Positions 18,156 to 26,698 of a stretch of DNA of 64,000 bases are shown here, one piece after another. Numbering within the stretch: the first letter of the stretch is position 1; every line of letters begins with the position of its first letter. The DNA lies in contig JACTVC010000011.1 in NCBI GenBank assembly GCA_018417955.1, positions 556,262 to 620,261 of the forward strand. The letters are read 5' to 3'. The DNA comes from Laccaria trichodermophora (Eukaryota > Basidiomycota > Agaricomycetes > Agaricales > Hydnangiaceae). The notes under the pieces were generated by a model, which was not told the origin of the DNA, ran no database searches, and was given only the letters and a program-made list of their open reading frames with translations. The position numbers were made by a program, and so were the translations under genes.

Positions 18156-20575
18156 TCATTTGCGGGACATGAACTTGTAGGTTGAATAACCACCAACGAC
18201 GGCGAAAACTGCAAGACATGAGACGATGGAGATAAACCATGCATAACCCTTGAGATTGTTAGGGCAGTTTAGAATGCAAGCGTATTTCGTACTCACTGGT
18301 ACGTCCTGTCCTGGAACGTGAACGTTCATACCCCAAATACCCGTAACGAGATTCATAGGAATGAGCACGGTACCAAGAGCTGTCAATTTCGATAAAACGT
18401 CATTGATTTGATTGTTCGCGTCCGTCATTTCAATGGAGATTTGCGCAAGGTAGTTGGAGTGCGAGCGTGACAAAATTTTTTCGTAGTGATTCAGATTTTG
18501 GGTCATCGTAATAAGATGGTCCTAGAAAAAGTTTAGCAAAAGTAGAGGAACGGTGATTAGAATTACCTGTATATCAGACAAATAAAGACCCTGTGTTGAT
18601 TGTCAGTAGAGTTGCTCTGAATAACACATGAGAACTGACGATATCCGACGTTGGTGCGACCCTCCAATTTTCGTTGCATCTCTTGGCCAGGCCTTTGACG
18701 ACGTCGGCCTTGTTTCCCATGAGCCTTAGAAGTCCCATGACTTTTTTTCTGCATGTCCCGATGCGCCTCAACATGTCGCTCTGCTCCGCCTCTTTTAGTA
18801 TCAGCACCAGTTCGTCAATGCTGTCGACCTCGTATTCGATGCCTTGTATCAAGGGACCAAAGGCGTCAGTAATGTCATCGATGAGGGCGTAGGAAATCCA
18901 ATCCGATGTTACAGAGATGTAATCTTTGAGTTGCTTGATTCTGCGGCGAACATTTTGCGGATGTGGGGTGGGACGGAAGTGGAACTGCGGGATCGGTCAG
19001 CAAGCCGAAAAAGTTGGTTGGGAAGAGGCGTACGGATAGTATTCCTTCTCTAAAAACGATAATATACATGTTCAGAGGTTCTAAATGAGTTGGACTGTAG
19101 GGGTCTTGATCAAAGCTGCGGAAACAGACGAGGTAGTAGTTGCGGAAGAGTTCGATCTTTTCACGCGTCTCTTCCATGAGAATATCTTCTGTTGTGAGTG
19201 GATGTATCGAAAACACCTTGGTGATTGTTAGACATGACGGGATATGAGTTGAGCGACCTACCTTGCTGAGCATTTTCATCTCGTCGTCTGTGGGACTTTG
19301 GACGTCTAGCCACCAAGTGCTTCCGTCTGAATCGTTATCCCCATTCATGCCGTTGGTTTTGTTTTTATTAAGAGTCGTGGAGTTCGAAAAGAAAGAGGCT
19401 GGAGGAGGGCTAAAGGGCGGTGAAGTCGTTGGCCGGTCTTTTCCCCGGTCAGGGTCGCGCTGCTTGCCAGAAAATAAGTCTTCGAACGTCTGGCCTTCTG
19501 CAGGCAGCTCGCTGAGACTCCGAGCGTGGATTGTGGCAGAGAGCGCATTGGAATAGAAAGAGAACCGATAGGGTCTGTCGTGTCCAGTATTGAGGATTCC
19601 CCCGCCTCCAACTCCCGATGGCATTCCCCCGATATTATCATACGATAACCCACCACCTCCTTGCCCACCAAGTGTTAGGGCAAGACGTGCAGGGAGGGAA
19701 TGAACTGCCTCGCCCGAATTAGCCTCGAAGAGAGCCATTTTGCCGCCGATTCCCTTTCGGTGGACTCGTGGGTTTGGGTTGCTCTGGCTGAGTTTTCGAT
19801 GGCGCAGAGGGCGCAGATCAGATAACCCGCTTCCACTTGCGCCTGGGTCGTCTTGGGATGGCTCCCCGCCTGACGGAAATGCAAGACTGCCCCTACCTCG
19901 CAGCGCGGTCAAGGAAAACCGTGTTGTAGCTGGTGAGTTGAGCCCTAGAGCAGCTTTCTCGGCCGCTGCGAATTCTTCCATGCGTGCAAAGTCAAACTGG
20001 GCATGCGAGACGTTTGCTTGGTACGTTGGGAGACCATAAGAGGTAGAAGCGGGGTCTTCGAATTCATGGTGGGTTGTTGGCAGTAGGGAAGGATCAAGGG
20101 GTTGTTGAAGATGTAGTGATGGAGGAGATCTTTCAGACGATGGTATTGGTTCATTGTGTCCGAACTCGGCGTCCAAGACATGGGTATTTTCGTCTACTTC
20201 TTCGATACCCTGTTCTGGTAAAACTGATAGAGAGGTAAAAAGATCGCTGTTGGGATGTCCGGGCTCGTATGGAGATGCAGAAGTTGGTGTGACGAGGGAA
20301 CTGGGTGGATGGAGGGTATCCCTCCGTGCTCTGGACAGCTGCATGGCCATGTCGACGTCCATAGTCCGCTGCCGCTCCCGAACCTCTGGATCATCGAGGT
20401 TGAATGACCTGATGAGGGTGGGAGAGTGTCGTGCATGAGAAGGTATATCTGAGGGGTCACTGGGCGAAGAGCTTCGACGGGGCGGAGAAATGGAGATGGG
20501 TGAGCTGGAGAAGGCAATATCCCGCGGAGCGGACGCCATGATGACCGTGACTAGGGAACTTGGCTTGCTTGACAT
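18156..20575 (-). CDS. CorA/Alr1/Mnr2-type magnesium transporter
   Basis: CorA-family pentameric Mg2+ channel with a long eukaryotic N-terminal extension, as in yeast Alr1 and Mnr2. The first ~300 residues are low-complexity Ser/Pro/Glu-rich. The soluble CorA domain begins around WWLDVQSPTDDEMKML, continues through FSIHPLTTEDILMEETREK (a typical CorA signature), the long helix (SDWISYALIDDITDAFGPL, NQINDVLSKLTALGTVLIP), and ends with transmembrane helix 1 carrying the family-defining GMN motif in GIWGMNVHVPG. TM2 (AWFISIVSCLAVFAVVGGY) lies close to the C-terminus. The membrane location, plasma membrane or vacuole, cannot be told from sequence. Several introns lie between 18290 and 19260. The start MSSKPSSLV at 20575 was chosen; MASAPRDIA at 20539 is an alternative. 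Confidence 0.92.
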
Positions 20576-20636
20576 CAAATTATCAGTTTTGTTTAAGATT
20601 TGTCGATGTTATTCTTATTCAAGCAAGTCTTCAAAA

Positions 20637-20674
20637 GCCCTCGTTGTCTAATGGTTATGACGTCAGACTTCTAC
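20637..20674 (+). pseudogene. Detached 5' half of tRNA-Arg(UCU)
   Basis: These 38 bases match the 5' half of the neighbouring tRNA-Arg gene with three substitutions, but on the opposite strand. The copy begins at the acceptor G1 and stops one base after position 37, exactly where the tRNA intron begins. No T-arm or 3' acceptor strand follows. Together with the intact gene it makes a spaced inverted repeat. It is best read as a truncated tRNA copy, for example from a reverse-transcribed tRNA half. A SINE head is also possible. Confidence 0.7.
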
Positions 20675-20764
20675 AAGACCTAGTCACGTATCCACGTATT
20701 TGTTTTTGCATACGAAAAAATATATTTCCAACATCGTCGATGCTACGCTCAGAAAAAAAAACAT

Positions 20765-20854
20765 ACCCCAGGAGGGAGTCGAACCCTCAATTTTCAGATG
20801 GATACCTGCAAAGTAGGTAGAAGTCTGACGTCCTAACCATTAGACTACAAGGGC
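20765..20854 (-). tRNA. tRNA-Arg (anticodon TCT) with an 18-base intron
   Basis: Read on the minus strand, the 7 bp acceptor arm (GCCCTTG with CTGGGGT, containing one wobble, one T-G and one T-T pair), D-arm (GTCT...GGAC), anticodon stem TCAGA/TCTGA and T-arm (GAGGG TTCGACT CCCTC) fold as a tRNA. The anticodon loop reads C-T-TCT-A, then an 18-base intron inserted after position 37 as in all eukaryotic tRNA introns, then A. Box A (TAGTCTAATGGTTA) and box B (GGTTCGACTCC) are present. The CCA tail is not encoded. Total length is 90 bases (72 + 18). The T-T mismatch in the acceptor stem is the only oddity. Confidence 0.9.
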
Positions 20855-21055
20855 ACTATAATGAGAAAGTGTTGTGCGACTCGTCACAACAGTCCGCATC
20901 ACACGCGCTTCCTTCGTTCGCTTCAAAGCTTTCCTACTACTATCACATTTCTTGAAACTCGTGTTGCATATTTTTCTTGGTCGCCACTTGGGCTCTTTTT
21001 TCTAGCTTATACTTGGGCCTTCCTGCAACTCGGTCTTTTTCTTGAAAACCTGGGC

Positions 21056-22360
21056 ATGGATCTTGAGCTACTTTTAGGCGAAATCTCCCAGACAATCGAA
21101 TCTTGCTCCAGTCTCTCCCCAGTCTCTACTCCAATCCGGTCTGCTAAAAGGCGACGAGCAATCGATGATTTTTCTAGAAGAGCCACAACTAGAACTGGAC
21201 CTAGATTTGCGCCGACAACCACCGACATTGCCACAAGACGGTCGCCAACAAGATCCTTTACCCCAGTCTCAGAAACAACAACATCCAGCCCAGACACAAG
21301 AAGAACCCCCAGACGAGCCACAAGAAGAACCTCCAGACGAGCCACAAGAAGAACCTCTATCACCATCTAATCCCATGACAAACGACAGCTATCGAAATCT
21401 CGCACTCTATGCTCAAAACTATAACAACAAACCGACCACCCAAGAGGCTTTTTTCTGGTACATTGTCAATGCCCCATCGAACATCAAAAAGAAAGCAGAC
21501 TTGTATGATATCGCATTCAAAAAGCTCATCATGGGGTATGCAGCAGAGCCTCCTGCCGATTGGGCAAGTCGTCGTCTCTCATTTATCATATGCTTGTCAA
21601 TATTTTTTTTTTCGGGAAAAGGCTACCCTCGTATTGCCATTTGTCGAAAAGCTTGACAATTGGGGAAACCAATGCGCAACCTTTCTTGAGAATGACAACA
21701 ACCCAGATGTTAAGGATCGCATTCAACAAAGAGAAAAGGTGTGCACCTTTTGACTAGTACTCCCTACCACTTGCTTACAGGTATATAGTTTATCCAAACC
21801 ATACCAAGCACTAGCCGAGCAATCCTCTATGTCAACTATGTTGTCTGAACTGTTGAAACACTCAAATTCACATTTGAATGGGAAACAAGGGATCAAACAT
21901 GGAAGACCGATTACCTCAACACACTTTTTTCCCAACAGCAAGATATCAACAACCTCTCCATTGCTGAAATTCGAAAAGCTAGGAAAAACTTTGTTTGCCA
22001 ACACAGCAAACTCATGTCAGCTCGCTTGCATCTCTTGATGCTCTATCATTCGGCAAGTCTGCCACTTGTTCAAAACATACACCCATTAACGATTTGTAGT
22101 TTGGTGTCAATATACTGAGTCAACAAACACATCGCTGGCCGAACACTTTCATTGCTATGTCACACAGTGATCCCGATTTCGAACACACCTCCCAACTGTT
22201 CGAGGCCATCACACGTCACATTGGCCGAACAGTCAGTTGAAATACCACAGTATTCCCTTACCCTCCAAGCACTAAGGGGCCGTGAACGTGAAGACCCAAT
22301 GTATGTGGCTCACCAGCCTTTTTGGAAGAATGTTGAACCCTTGAAAGACTGAAAGACTAA
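21056..22360 (+). pseudogene. Frameshifted, decaying protein-coding remnant of unknown family
   Basis: A protein-like reading can be followed from MDLELLLGEISQ (21056) but it needs several frame changes. The first lies in the T5 run near 21167, where the frame switches to LEEPQLELDLDL. That frame continues through a tandem Glu/Pro repeat (QEEPPDEP units, 21290-21360) into NNKPTTQEAFFWYIVNAP. The second lies around 21560-21615, near an 11-base T run, before KATLVLPFVEKLDNWGN. A third lies near 21855, before TFEWETRDQTWKTDYLNT. A plausible intron (21738-21780) joins QQREK to VYSLSKPY. Downstream fragments reach about 22350. I do not recognise the family. Because two breaks are at homopolymers, sequencing error is an alternative to decay, but three independent breaks beside a transposon island favour a pseudogene. 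Confidence 0.55.
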
Positions 22361-22602
22361 GGGTGGAGAGGACCATGTTGGATTTGTGCATGATGACTTT
22401 GATGAATTCAGGAATCAGGATTGTAAACACAACGATTTGTGTTGTGTGGAGAGTGGAGGATGATCAATGGGCAGTCAATATTTCAATGCCCATTATGAAG
22501 GATGGTTGGTCAAACAGCTGAAGTTGGGCTGAAGGTCTTGTGTGATGCCGTCGATTGAGGAGAGGTTTGAGAGTGCATGGGGTGACACTTTCCCTACTCT
22601 GA

Positions 22603-22607
22603 GAAGG
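22603..22607. repeat. Target-site duplication GAAGG (left copy)
   Basis: The five bases GAAGG directly precede the left LTR and recur directly after the right LTR at 36479-36483. A 5 bp duplication is the normal Ty3/gypsy integrase footprint. Confidence 0.95.
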
Positions 22608-22975
22608 TGTGAAACCGAACGCGTGTCTGTGACTTCTCGATGGAGTCGCGCGCACGAGATGGCAGCGGAGAAAAGGTGAGGTACTCGCGAGAGCGAGGAA
22701 GATGAGGAGATGCGTGGCGTCTTCTCGAGTGAGCGTCCCTGTAACCCTGGGAGGGGGACGTTGTCACCCGACGTCGGACTCTGGTATCCCGGAGGGGAGG
22801 CATTAGGTTGCCTAACCGTAAAGCGTATCCGTGACCCAATCCACATATGTATATAATGTGGTTATCAAGTAAGTTACCAGAGAATGTAGCACAACTATAT
22901 ACAACAAGAAGCAAACAATAGTAAACGATGATCCTAAGTCATGTACAACTACTAGGACACATGTCTGCCGTTACA
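22608..22975 (-). repeat. 3' LTR of the retrotransposon
   Basis: This 368 bp LTR is bounded by TG...CA and aligns end to end with 36111-36478. It differs from the other LTR at five sites, four of which show TG here against CG there or CG here against TG or CA there; all five are CpG transitions. An open frame (22494-22846) crosses it but is a by-product of the same coding-like frame in the other LTR. Confidence 0.96.
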
Positions 22976-22986
22976 AAGCCCCCCCA
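22976..22986 (-). other. Polypurine tract (plus-strand primer)
   Basis: Read on the minus strand, ATGGGGGGGCTT abuts the 3' LTR. A G-rich tract touching the LTR is the usual Ty3/gypsy polypurine tract that primes second-strand DNA. Confidence 0.75.
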
Positions 22987-23023
22987 TGAGATAGGAGCAT
23001 CCGTCTCGCCATATAGAATAACT

Positions 23024-26000
23024 TCAGCGCCGTCCTTGTCGCCGCATATGGTCCTTGTCCCGTTTCCGAATGTTCTGAATCCGGCGTCCCGCACGTTTTC
23101 CCCGTTTTGTTCTTTTATATCCTATGTCCTCCATCTGATCGTCCACTTCGCCCTCCTCAAGGTCGTCGTGTGAATTGTGAGGGTAATCGTATTGCACCGG
23201 ATCCAAAATTAGGGGTCCTGCTGAGGCCATCATTTCGCCGATGGCCGCGTGGTGCGCTGCTTCGAATTCCTCAGGATTCATGAAGGTGGGAGGGTCTACG
23301 TTCATACGATCGTCTCCATCCAGTCTGTCTACCAGTGAAGTGAAGTGAGGATCCGTAAGTCGCGAAGAAAGCGGGGTGGGTCCTGGTGAGTCACTTAACC
23401 TAGTGGCCAAATTACTCGTCATTCGTGACATGAGCGTAGGGTGGGCGTGTTCGTGGAGCGGGGAGATGGGGGGAGGGATCACTCTATCCGTAATGCGAAG
23501 AGCCAGTGTCCTGTCAGTGCCCGTTGTAGCTGCTGAGTCCGTTGAGGCGCCAATGGCTGCCGGGGAAGAGGAACCTATTGTCAATGTTGGCAAGGCAGCT
23601 GCGACTGGCCAAGGCAACAGGGCACTTGGCATAGGTCCGGACGGGGGCAGGGGATATGGTATCACAGTGGTGTTTCCTTGCAGCAAAACGGGACTAAAGG
23701 TATTACCCGATGGTGACCACATAAAGGCCACATTCGCGCCAAAGGGCAGTGGAGCATCAGGGGACAGGTTGATAGCAGCGGGGACATTAGGAATTACTGG
23801 CAACGTGCCTAGGGGCAGCGGGTTAGTAGGGACAGAGTTAAGATCCACTGTAGAACTAGCGGTTAACGATGAAGGAGTACGTCTTATTGATGACGAAGTT
23901 AGGCCGGGGGACGGTGATCGGGAGAAACGACGGTATCGTCTAGGGGACACCGAGCGTCTGTAAGGAACTCGGCTCCTATACTGGGGAGAAGGAGAACGGT
24001 GGTAGCGTCGTCGCGGATACGCGGACTGTTCTGGCGATCGATAGCGGGACCTGGAAGGAGAACGCTTGAAGGGTCGAGAGCGTTCTGGCGATCGCGGGCG
24101 TCGAACTTGACGATCTCGGCTTACTTGTCTACGAGAGGAGGAACCAGCGGAGGATGGAGGAATAATAGTTGAACTGGCAGGGGGTGGTAGAGATGGTCTG
24201 GAACCGGAGTCTTGGCTAGGAAAGAGGACGGAGGAGCTAGGCCAAGTGTGCGTCGACTGCCTTAGGGCTCTAAGGTAATCGTCGTAATTGGCGAAGGAAA
24301 CTAGTAGTTCCACTCCGTTCTCCTGTCGATGGTGCATGTAACTCCGTAGCTGTCTAGCTTGACTGACGGACCCGGTTTCGAACCAGAAGCTGTGCCCCTG
24401 CCCAACAGTGGTTCTAAATATTCGCCGAATAGGCAGCTGAAGTCTCGTAGCGATGTCGACAACTAGGGTCTGTATCGACACAAGGTCCTCCGAGAGCGGC
24501 AAGCCGTATAAAGTCAGATAGGACGATGCGAACTCCAGAGGGTCCTCAGGGACGGGATCCATCCTCATATCGATTGTGTCTTCGACTAGGAAATTGAGAG
24601 GGATCTGTGGGCCCATTGCTTCTCCCGCTGAATCCTCGTCTCCTAACGATACTTCATCGTCCGCTTTCCTTTTCCCTGAAGGCGCGGAAGGCTGTGCAGT
24701 TCCCAATGGTCTGTGTTCAGTCGAGGAAGGTGCGGAAGCTATTGTCGCGCCAACGGCAGCGTATCTAGAATCCGTAGCTGGAGCAGCGTGAGTCGCGCTC
24801 CCTGTGCCTGCAGAACTCTCCGTTTCTATTCTCTTCACAGGTTGACTTGGGCCGTCGAAGTCAGGGTAATGGTCGTCGTCGCTATCGCTGTCATAGCTTG
24901 AAGGGGGACGAGGAGGGTCTCGCAGTGAAGGAAGGTCCTCAGGCCTTGGGGTAGGGGCTTCCTTACTGACATCTCCAGGTTGGGGGTCGAGGCTGTGATA
25001 GATCCACATGGGTTGAGGGAGTTGGACCTTATTGATATCCCGGTAAACTCCTTCCGGACAAGGCTGGCCATACGTGCTCACGTCCGAGACGCAACCAGGA
25101 GGGGGTTTAGGAGCATGTAAAAAGAACATATGCCATCGTCTTTCCCAGTCGTATCTACTATGCGTCCGGTGATCTGGATAGGCCTTGGTGCCCACCTCCC
25201 TGAACGTCCCTTCGGGGTGATGATTTTCGACAAATTTTCGCCACTTCTTCTTCTCAAAAGACGAAGCTCCTGGTCGTGACTGTTCCGCTTTCTTCACTGG
25301 AGGAGGTCTGATCCAGGGAACTCTGTCCTTATCGATGACGATCGACACCAACGGGGGTGGTTTATGCTTGATGGTCTTTTTCCCTTTCGCCTGTTTTTTA
25401 TCACCAGCTCCCTGATTAGTTTGTATAGTCGGCCAGATCCATCCGGGGTCAAAAGTCCTCGTCGTATTGGACATGGTTAAATCTCCTCGCGCCATGGCAT
25501 GGACGTCGTGTTCGTTTACGTTCCAGTGCGTAAATGAAGAAGTGGTTCCAGCCGCGAAGTCAATCATGGCCTCTTGAGCAGCGAATTGAACGCGCTCAGT
25601 TGGTGAAATCTCTCTCGCTATAAAACAAGGAATCCCTTCCTTCAAGTACCATCGGGCCGTTCGTTCCTCCATTCCATTTAGCCAAGCTCCCAAATAACGG
25701 TCATCCGCCATGTCTGCTTCATCGTCTGGATCCGGCATCCAGAATCGAGATCCGTGCAAACGTGATACATAGTCGATGAAAGCACGTTTATCCTTAATGC
25801 CTCGTTGGACTTCAGCGACGCCGTCTACAGCAGCTGAGAAGCGCTTGATCGATCGGAGGGCATCCACCTGATCAGAAGTGGGGAAAGTGGGCCGTATGCT
25901 GGTACTCCATAGAGCTCTCTGTTCGTTGTCGAAGAAGTAGAGGTCCAGGTATGACTGGTGCAGGGCTTCTATACGTTTCTCGGTATCTTGATTGACCTTT

Positions 26001-26491
26001 ATTAGTTTATTAATATATTCGATGAGTACGCTTCCTGTATTGATGGCGGGTCTCCCATCGCTCCTCCAGCAATTAAAGACGGATTCGAATTCTGGACTAT
26101 CGCGCGGAAATCCCGCGGCGGGAGTCATGATCAGCGCTCTCCATTCCTTGCCCGGAATACAGAGCTGCGCGTTCCTGGTGGGGTCGAAGGGTCCCATATG
26201 ACCATCGTAACGGCGATTAGCTTCTTCGAAGAAGTCGACACGGAGGTTTAGATTGCTTGGCCTGAGTCCTGGGCAAAAGGCGTTGCGACGAGAGTTAGGG
26301 GATGTTATTTCCCATAGTCTTTCGCCCATTCGCACCATCCTGCGATGAATAAAGGCGGGCAGCGTGTAGGTAGGAGGAGGTGGTAAGATAGGGATTCGGT
26401 CATAGTCCGCAAAGCTGGGCACTCTACTCGGAACGTAGCGTCTAGTATCGTTGTTTCCTGCTCCGGGTATGTGGTGGGTTCGACCCATCAT
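23024..26491 (-). CDS. Retrotransposon ORF3: 1155-residue SR-rich protein of unknown function
   Basis: This uninterrupted ORF lies between pol (207 bases upstream) and the polypurine tract (its stop is about 37 bases short of it), the place where some gypsy elements carry env or accessory genes. I see no signal peptide or membrane helix, so it is not an envelope. The N-terminal ~450 residues look folded and Trp/Arg-rich (YDWERRWHMFFLHAPKPPPG). An acidic, Pro/Ser-rich middle follows. Residues ~665-750 (LPIRRIFRTTVGQGHSFWFE, then ELLVSFANYDDYLRALRQ) have the length and hydrophobic pattern of an RRM-like domain, which is inference. Residues ~784-860 are a dense Arg/Ser tract with many RSPS, RYRSPE and RRYHRSPS repeats, like splicing SR proteins. 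A Pro-rich region and a basic tail ending at 23024 (RGKRAGRR, then RRQGRR) close the protein. An intact frame of this length argues for recent selection. Confidence 0.85.
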   Translation of the reverse strand: MMGRTHHIPGAGNNDTRRYVPSRVPSFADYDRIPILPPPPTYTLPAFIHRRMVRMGERLWEITSPNSRRNAFCPGLRPSNLNLRVDFFEEANRRYDGHMGPFDPTRNAQLCIPGKEWRALIMTPAAGFPRDSPEFESVFNCWRSDGRPAINTGSVLIEYINKLIKVNQDTEKRIEALHQSYLDLYFFDNEQRALWSTSIRPTFPTSDQVDALRSIKRFSAAVDGVAEVQRGIKDKRAFIDYVSRLHGSRFWMPDPDDEADMADDRYLGAWLNGMEERTARWYLKEGIPCFIAREISPTERVQFAAQEAMIDFAAGTTSSFTHWNVNEHDVHAMARGDLTMSNTTRTFDPGWIWPTIQTNQGAGDKKQAKGKKTIKHKPPPLVSIVIDKDRVPWIRPPPVKKAEQSRPGASSFEKKKWRKFVENHHPEGTFREVGTKAYPDHRTHSRYDWERRWHMFFLHAPKPPPGCVSDVSTYGQPCPEGVYRDINKVQLPQPMWIYHSLDPQPGDVSKEAPTPRPEDLPSLRDPPRPPSSYDSDSDDDHYPDFDGPSQPVKRIETESSAGTGSATHAAPATDSRYAAVGATIASAPSSTEHRPLGTAQPSAPSGKRKADDEVSLGDEDSAGEAMGPQIPLNFLVEDTIDMRMDPVPEDPLEFASSYLTLYGLPLSEDLVSIQTLVVDIATRLQLPIRRIFRTTVGQGHSFWFETGSVSQARQLRSYMHHRQENGVELLVSFANYDDYLRALRQSTHTWPSSSVLFPSQDSGSRPSLPPPASSTIIPPSSAGSSSRRQVSRDRQVRRPRSPERSRPFKRSPSRSRYRSPEQSAYPRRRYHRSPSPQYRSRVPYRRSVSPRRYRRFSRSPSPGLTSSSIRRTPSSLTASSTVDLNSVPTNPLPLGTLPVIPNVPAAINLSPDAPLPFGANVAFMWSPSGNTFSPVLLQGNTTVIPYPLPPSGPMPSALLPWPVAAALPTLTIGSSSPAAIGASTDSAATTGTDRTLALRITDRVIPPPISPLHEHAHPTLMSRMTSNLATRLSDSPGPTPLSSRLTDPHFTSLVDRLDGDDRMNVDPPTFMNPEEFEAAHHAAIGEMMASAGPLILDPVQYDYPHNSHDDLEEGEVDDQMEDIGYKRTKRGKRAGRRIQNIRKRDKDHMRRQGRR

Positions 26492-26698
26492 TTTAGTATG
26501 CGCCGCACACGTTCGCGCTTCACAGCGGCGGGACGCGTGAGGCCAGCAAGTTAGTCGATGGAGGGTTGGTTCGGAAGTTGAGTCGCGTAAAGGTTTTGAA
26601 CGAAGAGATTTCGGAGTTTTAAATTGACTGTACAGTAGTATTATCTAAAGTTCGTGATAGGTTTAAGGTTATAGATTAGAGTGGAATGGATAGGGGCT

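Noticed and set aside
20861..21370. ORF with Arg/Thr-rich tail (RRATRRTSRRATRRTS)
   Set aside because: The Arg/Thr repeat is the wrong frame of the QEEPPDEP tandem repeat. Only its first part (from 21056) is kept, as the start of the pseudogene.
22494..22846. A 117-codon minus-strand ORF sharing its first ~78 codons with the retrotransposon ORF1
   Set aside because: It lies mostly in the 3' LTR; the shared part is simply the LTR repeat and the remainder is flanking DNA. Not a separate gene.
23376..23963. 195-codon plus-strand ORF
   Set aside because: Antisense to the proline-rich part of ORF3, with no independent support.
23024..26491. ORF3 as an env-like gene
   Set aside because: It occupies the env position, but I see no signal peptide, cleavage site or membrane anchor; the composition is SR-rich and nuclear-like.
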